This document shows, one piece after another, positions 1 to 10,319 of a stretch of 64,000 bases of DNA. This DNA is from Blakeslea trispora (Eukaryota; Mucoromycota; Mucoromycetes; Mucorales; Choanephoraceae). Location of the stretch: NCBI GenBank assembly GCA_025331445.1, contig JAIWNE010000062.1, positions 124,001 through 188,000 of the forward strand, read 5' to 3'. Under the pieces are notes generated by a model. The model was not told the origin of the DNA and ran no database searches. It worked only from the letters and a program-made list of their open reading frames with translations. Each line of letters opens with the position of its first letter. Within the stretch, counting starts at the first letter, position 1. The position numbers were made by a program, and so were the translations under genes.

Positions 1-2325
1 ATAGCTGTACTCTCTCTCTACAACCACGCAGCTTTGTAATTGATTTCCTGATGGTTTGCAGTCTCTATTTTTTTTTTTTTTTGAATATATAATCTCTTTG
101 GACTTCATTTTTGTGTTACGAAAGATACGTTTCAAATTTGCCTTAAAACGCTAGATTCAAACATCTCTGTACTGCTGGTTACAACAACCTTATTATGCAT
201 ATTATCATATCAATGTCTGCTTTAGATTCTCCGCCATTCTTATCAATGAAGCACAGAATATTGTTTTGAGTTTATTTTTTTTTTCCTCTAAAAAATAGCG
301 ATAACAGTTGTCACTGTGTTCATTGGATCCTCCAAGTCTGTAGTACAATATGACAATTAAAGCTATGACAGCAAACTCAAGATGGAAATGTTGACAGCAA
401 ATATCACTTGTTATCTTCTAGGAGAAAAAGAAAGAAAGAAAGACTTTCTGTTTGAATTATTGCATACCCTTACTTTGCTTTTTGCAAAAAGTAGTTCGCA
501 TTGTAAGAACTTGCAAGAGCGAAATGACTCCTTGCACTTTCTAGACAAGACAATATAAAAAAAAATGCTTAGTGCTTATACTACTAGTGATTTATATTGC
601 CGCTTTTTTAGTTGTACAAACATAATTAGACTTCATGGCTCACTTTGAATTGTTTACAAGACCCTAAGTCAAAGTCTGGATTAAAACGTTAGCGTCTTAT
701 ACTCATCATCTCGAGGATTCTATACAAAGTCTTTTTGCTTTAATAGCCACACTGTGTCTCGTGGTTTGTTACTTATTGTGAGTGGCTATTCTTTTTCCCA
801 AATCATGGTTTCGTTTGTTATACATCAGTTTCCTGAATTGAAAATTGTATCTCGATTCATCTTTTTTAGGAAATTAGGAAAAAAGGAACATGTTAGCTCT
901 TCACTTATTACCCTATACTCAGGTCTGCAGCATGTATTGTTTTTCTTGATGAAACATCATTTCCAATGGCATACAAGTCTTGTTGATGACGATTGCAATT
1001 GCTAGAAAGCACAACTAATTATGTATGGCGTTCAAACAATAAGGCGTAGTCTATCAATATACTGCATATGAACAATAATTACTATATATCATTCAGGCAA
1101 CAGCAAACATCAATAGGATAGAGCATTACTGTATGGAAAGGCTACCAATCGTCTAAATCAAGTACTATACATCTCAGCAAAAGCTACAAGAGCTCTGTCT
1201 CTATGTCTCATTATACATAGTAAACAGACAAATGTGCCAAATGCATGTATATTACTATAACTTTTACAACTGTTATGATTGTTGTGGTTGTTCTGCTTGT
1301 TATTGGTTGGTTCTTGATGTCAAGAGAACATGTGGATTATTTCATTTAGTGGACATAGAAAAGTTGTAACAAACCTGTGAGATGTTGCTCTGCATTTACA
1401 AGCAATATGACAAGATGATTTTTAGTTGTTGTTAGAGAAGGACGATTAACATAGACTTTTAGCCTGGTTGATGGATATAGCTGCAGATTGCAATCGATGC
1501 TAAACATAATTGAAGAACACTTGGTAAAGTCATTAGAGTAGGGACAGTAGACAACCACAAACGTACACACAAATATAGAGCTACAGATGAAAGAGGAGGC
1601 CTAGTAAGACAGTAGTAAAGGCAGGCCTTGAGTTATTCAGTAACAGAGGTACCTCCAATAAAGCAAGACAAAAAAATGAGAACGCAGAGGGTAAGCCTTC
1701 CTTGACTTACTTTTTTTTTTTGAATAAGCCAAAGAAGACTCAGTTCTATTCGCACTGTCTCCAGCTCCTTAGTGACCCCATACCAGTCAGCTAATGAGGA
1801 ATAGTACAAGTGTGTCTGTACCCCGCTTCCTCTGCCCAGATCCCTACAGGACACGCTCATAGTGTTAACAGATCAGGCGGCACAATTGCCCTCAGTCATT
1901 CCGACTTCAGTCCCAATACAAGAAAACGAGGGCAGTTCGCGGATATAGACTAGATTCTGGTCGATGGGTTACTTTATGCAGGAACAGGAAAGGCAGCATC
2001 AGTCTTTGTCCTTACCCCCCCATCAAGCTTGAAGTAGAGGCAGAAGCACCAAGAGAAGAGAAGACGCCTAAGAAGGAACTTGTGGATTATGTGGAAGCGT
2101 TTTTAGTCTTGTAGATAGAGAAAACACGCGTATTTTCTTCGTTTTTGTAGATAACGTTTTTTGCTCTTGGTGTAATAATAGATTTGCATAGATCGTAGAG
2201 ACTCGAACTATGCACAACAAAACAAATTAGATAGCAGCACTGACAGAGAAGATTATTTTGTTAATCGCCTTTAAGATTGTCAAGGTAATGAAGTGTTCGG
2301 GTGTAGCTGAAGCGATTTGACAAAA

Positions 2326-2358
<33 letters not shown>

Positions 2359-3828
2359 AAGAAAGAAAAGAAAAAGGAAAAATTGGTCATTACGGGTTGT
2401 TTACTTCAAATGCACGCTAAAAAACAGTCATCCAATCAGAGACTGACATTTATGTTGCACTTGTCCCAACAGTAAACAAAAGACATGTAAAGACTAAATG
2501 CACAGTCAAAGTAGAAGGCGCCAACAAGTAAACTAACTGAAAGATATCATACTGAACACTGTTTTATGCAGATAGCCAAACTCCTCTTTAATTCCCTGTG
2601 ATACTCTGTGATACTTGTCTTACAGCCAGACAAGTCAAGTTGAGCCAAGCAATCAGTCAGTCGATAGATCATATCCGAATGGTTAATGCAATAGATATTG
2701 ACTAGTTCAGCTACACTACAGTAGTAGATGACTACCTGAGTGTATAAGAAAAGCGAAATAAAGCAAGCAAGCTGGCTTGTTTGATTTTCATGCATAAATG
2801 TAGTTCTATTTAAAGTCCTCTGTATGTCAGAGGAGAGACAGAAAAGATAGACAGCTTTGTTCATCAGGCTAGGCTAGTTGATTAGACGATTGAATGAAGC
2901 TTGTGCACAGTGATGTGCTTATAAGTCTATTTTCTAACTCTTATATACTACATACGTACAAACAATTTATCGAGCAATTGAGCTTCTTAGCGACGAAAAG
3001 GGCAAGCAAGGACCAAACACAAAGCAACATGCTCTGTACCAAAGTCAGAAAAAAGTTAGACATAGTAACAAAAATGTATTTTCTTAATCAAGCAAAACCT
3101 TTGGCAGCCTGGCATTTCTGTTCATCGACGAATTTCTGTTTGAAGACTGAAAGGAATCATAGTAAACCGAAAACCACTCAGCATTATAATATCAAGCCTA
3201 AAAAAAAAAGATGTATCATCATACGAATTAAATTAGGGCGCTCCCTAATAGAATAAGCAGAGAAGATAGAAAGCGACTCGAGACCAAACTACATGTACAT
3301 AAGGCACATACGTTTTAGACCTTCTTTTCTTTCATGCACAACAGGAATTTTTTGAAAAGCAACCTTTTCATTACATTCAACTATATATGGGACTTCTGTG
3401 GTTTTTGATACTGAAGCGTACTAGATCATTTAAAGTGCATGTAAACTTTTTCTTTATACGTTTGACATTTGGTTATTTCCCAACTAAATCCTTACAACTA
3501 AAAGATCTCAGCCAAAACTTCCTGCTGTGCACCATATTGTTTATATTGTATGATCCCATCTAGTTCTGACAGTATTCTCTTTATCATCCATCTACCGCTT
3601 TCCTAGAAAAGAATGTACTATGAAATTATCACAGCTTGAGATTAAAGAAAAACAACAATAATGTGGAATTTTCTTTCTTTTTTTTTTTATTATGATTACA
3701 TTATTTAGAGAAGCTTGTTATCTTAAACTATACATAATAACAAGACAGTAAAGAAAAAAAAAGAAAGCAACAAATGGTATATGACAAAATACATGTGAAT
3801 GTAGGCGAGATAGCAGTATACAATAGGA
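1..3828. other. Intergenic, no supported gene
   Basis: AT-rich DNA with many homopolymer runs. The short ATG-initiated frames here (up to 120 codons at 2894-3256) have low-complexity, Lys-rich or hydrophobic translations, no recognisable domain and no plausible splice partners. A GA-rich simple-sequence tract lies at about 2322-2376. One stop-to-stop frame at 1869-2114 is listed separately as a possible fragment. Confidence 0.6.
1869..2114 (+). other. Possible coding fragment without ATG
   Basis: An open frame of about 80 codons between stops has no start codon but a protein-like composition: a basic half with RLDSGRWVTLCRNRKGSI followed by an acidic and Lys-rich tail ending KKELVDYVEAFLVL. 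It stands out against the low-complexity frames around it. It could be an exon remnant of a mobile element or of a lost gene. I do not recognise the family, and no splice partner was found. Confidence 0.2.
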
Positions 3829-4858
3829 TCAGCGGAATTCATAGGTGCTCATGCCATGATCAGGTACATGATCAAGAGTCAATTCTTGGAACCAGTCCTT
3901 GTGATGGCGAAAGAAATAAAAACCTTTAATACGGTTGGTTGAGCGCTGATAACAGATATAATAAAACCCAGCAAAGCTTGCTCCATGAATAGCGCTCACA
4001 TGATGATTTGGTACAAGAAAAAGCTCTTTCCAGCGCATATAAACAAAGTCGCTATCGGCTATTGTTTCATTCAGTACAAAGTTGTCATTGTTAAAGGTGT
4101 CGATATAAGGTGCAAATGAAGGAAACTTTTTCTAAATACTATAGTTAGCTTGTTTTTTTTGTCATAAAATAGATGACACTCTTACCCAGTGTAGTAAATC
4201 GCTCTGCTGATCTGCCTTCCATTTCCGAGTGTGAAAAGAATATTTGGGACCAATCATCTCTGCCTCGAAAAAAGTCTAAATAAACAAGTCATCAGATGTA
4301 GTTTATGCTAGTCATCTCTGTTTTAACTTACAGTCAACTCTGGGAATTCGCTGGTTAATCCCTTGATCTTCAAATAACCACATAATGAGCTTTCTTTTAG
4401 GTCGACATGCTAATCAAATCATCTTGTTATGTCTTCCAGTAGATTTTTCCTTCCCCCCTTTTTTTTTTGTGTGTATGTGTCTTATTTACCAATATTTCCA
4501 CATTGACCTCATAACTGGCTGTTCCGCATTTTTGTGTACCATGAAAAAATGAGCCTGCATAAAGACCATTTAAGCTCACAGGATGTAGTCTGGTATCTGA
4601 AATATCTACTGTCTTTTCATGTTCTGCTCTAGCATGAAGCAAAACATTTTTCTTTTGACCTTTTTTAGGTAGTTTGTACTTGCTCGGTAGATCTCCATTT
4701 GTGGCCACATCTGTTTCCATGGCATCGCTACAGTCTTGCAATGACGTTGCTGTCTTTGACTGTTGCTTATGATTGCTTGGTTTAGTCTCTGACTCTGTTG
4801 CGTTGTTCTCGTTAGAACAAGGTAAATCACTCAAGTTATGGTTGGAAGGTATTGGCAT
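3829..4858 (-). CDS. GID4: GID4/Vid24-family GID/CTLH ubiquitin ligase substrate receptor
   Basis: The gene has four exons on the minus strand: 4858-4490, 4409-4332, 4275-4186 and 4131-3829, giving 279 aa. Residues 1 to about 85 are polar and low complexity. From LHPVSLNGLYAGSFFHGTQ onward the protein follows the Vid24/GID4 beta-barrel: HVDLKESSLCGYLKIKGLT, then FPELTTFFEAEMIGPKYSF, then a C-terminal helix region YMRWKELFLVP and a terminus with WFQELTLDHVPDHG. In the family this barrel binds N-terminal proline degrons and presents gluconeogenic enzymes to the GID complex. All three introns are GT-AG with exact frame continuity. The first ATG after the upstream stops was taken as start, so the unconserved N-terminus is the least certain part. 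Cytosolic role inferred from the family. Confidence 0.93.
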
Positions 4859-5764
4859 AGTTCTGTTTAACGATAATAGTTATAAAGAAAAGAAAGAAAA
4901 AGGAACTTCACTAAAAAAAAAAAAGAGTTGTAATCGGGTGTTTCCTAAATCGACTTTTAGTTAATCCAATCAAATTCAGTCAAACAGTAAGCATTGTACT
5001 CAAAGCCAACTTATTCATGTTTCCCTTTCTTGGGCATCTGCTGTTACTCGAAATGACGCACATTTTAGCTTTTGTTTTCACCTATACTTTTATGCATTCG
5101 TTAGTTTAGAGAATCGAACCATTCGTGAAGATCACTTCCATGCATGTTTGCCTCTGAAGCACTCTAGAAACTCATAGTATTTTTTCTACTTGATCGTTCT
5201 TGAGTAAGACTATACATGCTGGGATTATCTTTATGCTGACAAACAAAAGCCAAACTGTGTTAATAGTGTTGTATAGAGCACACGCTTTATAGCGATAAAG
5301 CAAGAAAAAGCTTGCTAGCAATTAAAGCGTTCGTTGATGTGCACAAGTATGCTTTGCCATTCTTTACATGAACATTCGGTCAACTAGAAACTAGTGTTTT
5401 CTTGATGCTTGAATCATTTCCTCACAGACACTAGATTCATTCTGCACCTATTGAAACTCTTAAAAGCTGAGAATGAGTTTTAATGCAGTGTGTTTCATAA
5501 GGAATTATTTGATGAGTAAATAAGCATAGAAGCCAAGTCTTCAAATTGATAATACTTAAAGAATCAGGAGTTGTTACGATAAATTATATAAATTTAACCA
5601 TCCTGCAGAGGTGTTTATATTGACAATTTAACTCAAATGTTTGCTAAATAGCACTTGTCATTTTAAGCATAAATTCTTGTTCTTTTATAGACAATATCCT
5701 TTAAATCAAGTATTAATAAAGAGAGAGAGAAAGATACTTTAAAAAGAAATACAAATTTCAAGTA
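4859..5764. other. Intergenic, no gene seen
   Basis: Upstream region of GID4 and beyond. AT-rich, with no open frame of protein-like composition. A short hairpin around 5111-5121 resembles a T-arm but does not extend to a tRNA. Confidence 0.5.
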
Positions 5765-6025
5765 ATGACAAACCGCATCTCCATTGCGGTAATAAAATTA
5801 GCACCTCCGCTGCGCTCTGGTTAATTTTATTGACCTCCATTATGGTGCAGTACGCTACGCTCTGTAACATGCTCGTGCTGCCGCAGGCCAACTAATTCGA
5901 TGAGAAGATCAATGTGGGGGCCCCACCCATATTTTTTTGAACCTTCGCTATGGTATAAAATAACTCCTTCGCTGCGCTTCGTGTATTTTAAACCGTCGCT
6001 TTGGTAAAAAAAACATGTGTCCCGG
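5765..6025. repeat. GC-rich hairpin cluster, mitochondrial-like (possible NUMT)
   Basis: About 250 bp alternate between AT-rich arms and GC-rich loops of the type CCGCTGCGCTC. Two stem-loops are exact. AATAAAATTA at 5791-5800 pairs with TAATTTTATT at 5822-5831 around a GC-rich loop. TAAAATA at 5956-5962 pairs with TATTTTA at 5984-5990 around CCTTCGCTGCGCTTCG. A third hairpin, ACCGCA with TGCGGT, is at 5772-5790. Such GC clusters and hairpin elements are typical of fungal mitochondrial intergenic DNA, so a nuclear insertion of mitochondrial DNA or a mobile GC-cluster is inferred. No gene is encoded. Confidence 0.45.
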
Positions 6026-6228
6026 GGCAGCGAAAAAGACTTGAGCTTATCCTAATAATTAGTTCATAACTAAGTCAGATGGAATCAAATATGAGTGAGT
6101 CTTTCAAAAGCAACAATCCATGCTTGCTTTCAAAAATAAAAATCCACCTAAACTTAAGACTCGAATTATGTAAGGGAATAGCAGATTCAATCGAATGATA
6201 TGGACCGTCCTAATTTTGGAAAGTGCAG

Positions 6229-6770
6229 GAACCAAATCAATTAATATCAAAGTACAGATCAAGGCTTGCAACAACTGAAGTGAAGCACAAATAGTAAATC
6301 TATGTTCTAATACACTTTGAAACTCTTTGAAAGGGCCAGCGCTCGCTTGAGAAGATTTGCAACTTATAATGGTTCTGGTTGCAAAGAACTTAAAATTGAC
6401 TTACTCGTACAATAACACAATTTGAACTTTATTACTGCCAAAAAATCTTTCCCAAATCCATATCAAAGGAACATAATGATAGCAAACACATTTCATTTAG
6501 TCCCAATCAAACCTCATAGAATGTTCATTACTCAATTCTCTTGCAATGACTCTAATATACTGAGTGTTGAGAGGATCATACTGGCTTTGCGTGAGAGGGA
6601 GGGACGACCCTCCCCCTCGAACCCCCTCCCATCTAGCTAAGGCTTAATCTACTGATCCTAATTAGTGCTGGCTGTGCGAATGGGGGAGAGACAACCCTCC
6701 CCCAAACCCCCTCCCAGCTGGTTTATAGCTCATAATTTGTTGCTGCTTGAAGCTCATTATTTATGCATGA
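6229..6770. repeat. Dispersed repeat family R1, copy 1
   Basis: This stretch aligns over most of its length with 41213-41665, with many single-base differences. The copies share, among others, AACTGAAGTGAAGC, ACTTTGAAACTCTTTG, GCTCGCTTGAGAAG, AATGATAGCAAACAC and TGCTGCTTGAAGCTCATTAT. Near its right end is a G-rich/C-rich hairpin module (GGGAGGGAC followed by CCTCCCCC), present twice here at about 6594-6636 and 6677-6722 but once in copy 2. Open frames in the repeat are short and broken. It is a degenerate interspersed repeat of unknown class. Confidence 0.75.
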
Positions 6771-6892
6771 TTGGATTTTGTGTTCAAGTGACTGTTTTTT
6801 ACGATTCAATTTTAAGCGGGCGGTGACTGTTTTTACAACTTGAATTTAAGCGGGTGGCGACTGTTTTTGAGGACACCTTATCATTTTAATAT

Positions 6893-6937
6893 ATTAACTG
6901 ATAACTGATAACTGATAACTGATAACTGATAACTGAC
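6893..6937. repeat. ATAACTG heptamer tandem repeat
   Basis: Six contiguous copies of the 7-bp unit ATAACTG, directly after repeat R1. A two-copy version of the same unit occurs at about 35217-35230. Confidence 0.9.
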
Positions 6938-8951
6938 TAGAGACTTTTGGGAGACAAAACTCAGATGTCTCGGTAGAACGTTTATCAGCTAAACTCTGTT
7001 TGTTTCAAAAATTCATCGCTCTTCGGTCTTTGAATGAATTGAGCAATCAGATTTCAGCCCTGAAGCAGTTTACATTTACGTTGGGATATTTGGTACTAAA
7101 AGCAAGAAAGAACAATATAGAAACGTAATATTCTCATCTAATAATCCTTAGAGCACTTCTAGGCAAAACTGGTGATGATTTGAGCTTATTTTGCTGTATG
7201 TTTTGACTCATTTCTTGATGTTTAAAGAAGACTGTTTCGATTGAGTACATGATGTTAATGCAAGAAGTATAATTCATGGCTGTGTTCTACAGTACTATAC
7301 TATAACAAGGCTATATTCTGTAGAGTATTTCATGCAATCTAATATACTATATCTTACTTGAGAGCAGCATTTCGATTGTAGATGTTGTAAGGGAACATTC
7401 CAACCAGTTCATTACCAAGGTCACATAAACAATCAAATACTACAATGAACACATTTGTTCCGTAAAGCAGATGCACTTTTCTCTTTTGCTTCATTTCTAT
7501 ACTCAATTTTTATTTTCTTATAAGAAATATAGGATAAACCATTAAAGAAAATGAATAATCAATTGCTCGATTTATCATATAAAATATCAAGATTTGGGTA
7601 GGCAGCAGTGTAGATCATAGTCATTTAGTGCTTTACTCAAACTATCATGTCACTGCTAGTTAAATTGAGATGTTGCAACGACCATACTCTTCCTTCTTCA
7701 ATACTGATTTCTATTCATTTTCCGCTCATTTTAGCGCGTCGGAATTAAATTTTAGCCAATACGACTGCTTAGATTCATATACCAATGTTTGGACGAACTT
7801 TATTCAACGGACGCCAGCAGCGTCTGTTCAATTAGGTTTTGTTCTGTGGTGCAATGATTTTGGGTAAAAACCTTTGGTATGACTGTCCTTCTACAATGGC
7901 ATAACACAGTAATTGTGTGATGCTACACCATTTACCTCAAAACCCATAAAACCACAGTAAACCGCTTTCTCATACATCTTGTTTTTCTCTCTTTTTCATT
8001 CTATTTCAATTTATCTATTTCTTCACTTCACTTATATTTATTAACTCGTTACCAACATTTTGGTCAGTACCATTAACAAATCATAACTATATTTCATATC
8101 TTAACCTTTATATTTTAATCCAGTTGGTAATTGTTATTTAAATAAAACTCAGAACTACAAAACAGTTTGTATAAAGATAACGTGACCTTTTGCGGAGTTA
8201 TTTCTTTATAGGGTAACCTAAGAGCGTTGAATTTTTCTCTCAAAAGTCTCTACTGATTCACTTAGTTTGAAATCAAGGATGAAACCATTCTAACATCCAC
8301 TAGTATAAATACACTTGTAAAAGTCAGAACAGATAGAATCCTGCTTCTTCTCTTTTCTCTAATACTTTGACTTAACCCAAATAAAACTGAATAACCAGTC
8401 TCAAGGTATTTATTTCTGTCTCCCTTATAACATTTTCTACTTTTCTATCTCAAAACTTCACACTTTGCAGCTCTTTGCTTCCTGACCAAATCACTATGTC
8501 CCTATATTTTGGTACGTCGTCTTGATGTTTACCACTACACAAAATAAATATACCAATCTCAGTTGAAGTGGTAGGTTTGCTATATCTTCAGGGATTAGAC
8601 ACATCCTTTGCTTCAAATATCATTGAAATGACAGTAACCTAATCAGGATGGTCATTTTTGAATTGAGCCATGGTTTTGACGTCTCTGACAATAGGGTCAT
8701 GGCTATGCGCGAATTGCTGGACTTACTCTAAAGTCTCTATTATGAGATAAACCATTATTAACACGCTCTTAAAATCACATGAAGACATTGCATACGGAGC
8801 ACCTGCCAAGACTGTGACGCTCAGGGAGGCTTACATTCTGCATGGCTATTCTCAAAGTGCTATGTAGAGCTTGAGAGCTCAAAGCACTACAACGACTGGT
8901 CCTGCGCAAGTGCCCAACTCGTTGGCATGAAGAACATCTCAGGTTGGGCGT
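6938..8951. other. Intergenic, no supported gene
   Basis: About 2 kb of AT-rich DNA. The only ATG frame of note (7670-7867, 65 codons) has no recognisable feature. Nothing else seen. Confidence 0.5.
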
Positions 8952-9152
8952 TTATTCATCTTTGTTGTCATTCAGTTCAGCAATGTAGTCAATATCCATG
9001 GCGTCTGACTGTTTAGTAAAGTAAAGCTAGCAAGTCATTCTGTACAGTAAAGACTTACAGATTCAGTAACAGGAAGGTCGATGATGCTTGAATTAGCAAT
9101 AAACTCATTTTGCTCGTTATTGAGTTGTTTGCGGGGCTGAGAGGACAACTAC
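8952..9152 (-). pseudogene. 3' fragment of an unknown gene
   Basis: On the minus strand two frames join through a good intron. An exon ending FIANSSIIDLPVTES at 9059 has donor GTAAGT, and an exon starts at 9008 after ACAG and encodes SDAMDIDYIAELNDNKDE and a stop. The combined acidic C-terminus reads like real protein sequence, but no upstream exons could be followed with confidence, so this may be a truncated relic. The family is not recognised. It lies next to the tandem-exon relic at 9380 on the other strand. Confidence 0.3.
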
Positions 9153-9379
9153 GGTACGTCTTAGAACTATGGCTAGGCTAGTTGCAAGAAGCACATAGCC
9201 CATCAGCACTGTTCAGTTTATAGACCCAATATAGGTGACTGCTTTTCAACAATTCCAAATTGACTTTCTACGCAAAAGTTGTAATCTGAAAAAATGCATT
9301 CACCTTTTATTCTAATTGTTACATGTTATGGTGAGAGGTGTGCTCTAGAATAAAGCCAGTTGTTTCCAAAAGTTTCTGA

Positions 9380-9737
9380 GCCTTGACAAAAATAGAGAGA
9401 AGAGAAAAAGGGACGTTGTTTATGACACTGGGCCATTGGGATTGCCAAATGGCCAGAGTTTTTGCAGTGCAGGTAACGAAGAGAAAAGAGTTCGAGATAC
9501 ATTTGTACTCAGCAATTTGGATCAGGACATTCAGAACATATACTGGTTTAAAATGGAGGTAAGGTGCTTTTTTAAACAAATTCGTTTTCTTCAATCTCTT
9601 TTTCGTTCAGACATGGACTGCCAAATCTCAAGAGTGTAAAACGACCAGACCTTCGTCGACTGACTCGTATCCTACGGACTAGGCATTTTCTATTTTATTC
9701 TCGTCCAGACATGGACTGCCAAATCTCAAGAGTGTAA
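9380..9737 (+). pseudogene. Fragment of unknown basic protein ending in the tandem array
   Basis: The plus-strand frame is open from 9380 to 9558 and includes HWDCQMARVFAVQV and FEIHLYSAIWIRTFRTYTG. It continues after an intron (9559-9610, GTAAGG...TTCAG) into HGLPNLKSVKRPDLRRLTRI and HFLFYSRP. The join keeps the frame (AG|A). Everything from three bases before the second exon onward is then repeated every 98 bp. The second repeat copy supplies the stop at 9735-9737. No upstream exon was identified, so this is probably the 3' part of a decayed member of a mucoralean gene family. The function is unknown. Confidence 0.4.
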
Positions 9738-9981
9738 AACGACCAGACCTTCGTCGACTGACTCGTATCCTACGGACTAGGCATTTTCTATTTTATTCTC
9801 GTCCAGACATGGACTGCCAAATCTCAAGAGTGTAAAACGACCAGACCTTCGTCGACTGACTCGTATCCTACGGACTAGGCATTTTCTATTTTATTCTCGT
9901 CCAGACATGGACTGCCAAATCTCAAGAGTGTAAAACGACCAGACCTTCGTCGACTGACTCGTATCCTACGGACTAGGCATT
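9608..9981. repeat. 98-bp tandem array built from a coding exon
   Basis: Units begin at 9608, 9706, 9804 and 9902 with CAGACATGGACTGCC. This gives three full copies and one partial copy of about 80 bp. The copies look identical or nearly so over their length, so the array is young or homogenised. Each unit carries the pyrimidine-rich tract TTCTATTTTATTCTCGTCCAG, cut here at 98 bp, and therefore its own potential 3' splice site. Confidence 0.95.
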
Positions 9982-10089
9982 TTTTTTTTCTTTTTGGGTT
10001 AGAAGTTTATTTTGACACGCATAGAGAAAGCCACTGTTTTTTTAACGCGCGCGTATTTTTGTCACCTGTAAACTACAATCTCTTAACAT

Positions 10090-10300
10090 CGTTTTCTTTT
10101 AATTTCTATCTTTTTAACCACTATCTTGTTAGTTACTACTTTCTTAACTACTACCTTCTTAACTACTACCTTCTTAACTACTAACTTTTTACTGTAATTT
10201 TTTAACTGTACCTTCCTAACTTTACCTTTTTAACTTCACCTTTTCAACTTTACCTTTATAACTATACCTTCTTAATTGATATCTCCTAATTACTGCCTTC
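10090..10300. repeat. Degenerate pyrimidine-rich tandem repeats
   Basis: Runs of a roughly 12-15 bp motif resembling TTAACTACTACCTTC, with increasing divergence toward 10300 (for example CTAACTTTACCTTTT). The tract ends about 20 bp before the start codon of the nuclease-like gene at 10320, so it occupies its promoter and 5' leader position. Confidence 0.7.
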
Positions 10301-10319
10301 TTATAAAGTCGTTTTCAAA

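Noticed and set aside
2894..3256. 120-codon ATG frame on the plus strand
   Set aside because: Translation is irregular and ends in a Lys-rich A-tract. There is no domain, no splice partner, and similar chance frames are common in this AT-rich DNA.
5100..5170. Possible tRNA T-arm (GGTTCGATTC on the minus strand)
   Set aside because: Only a four-base-pair hairpin is present. No D-arm, anticodon arm or seven-base acceptor stem can be built around it.
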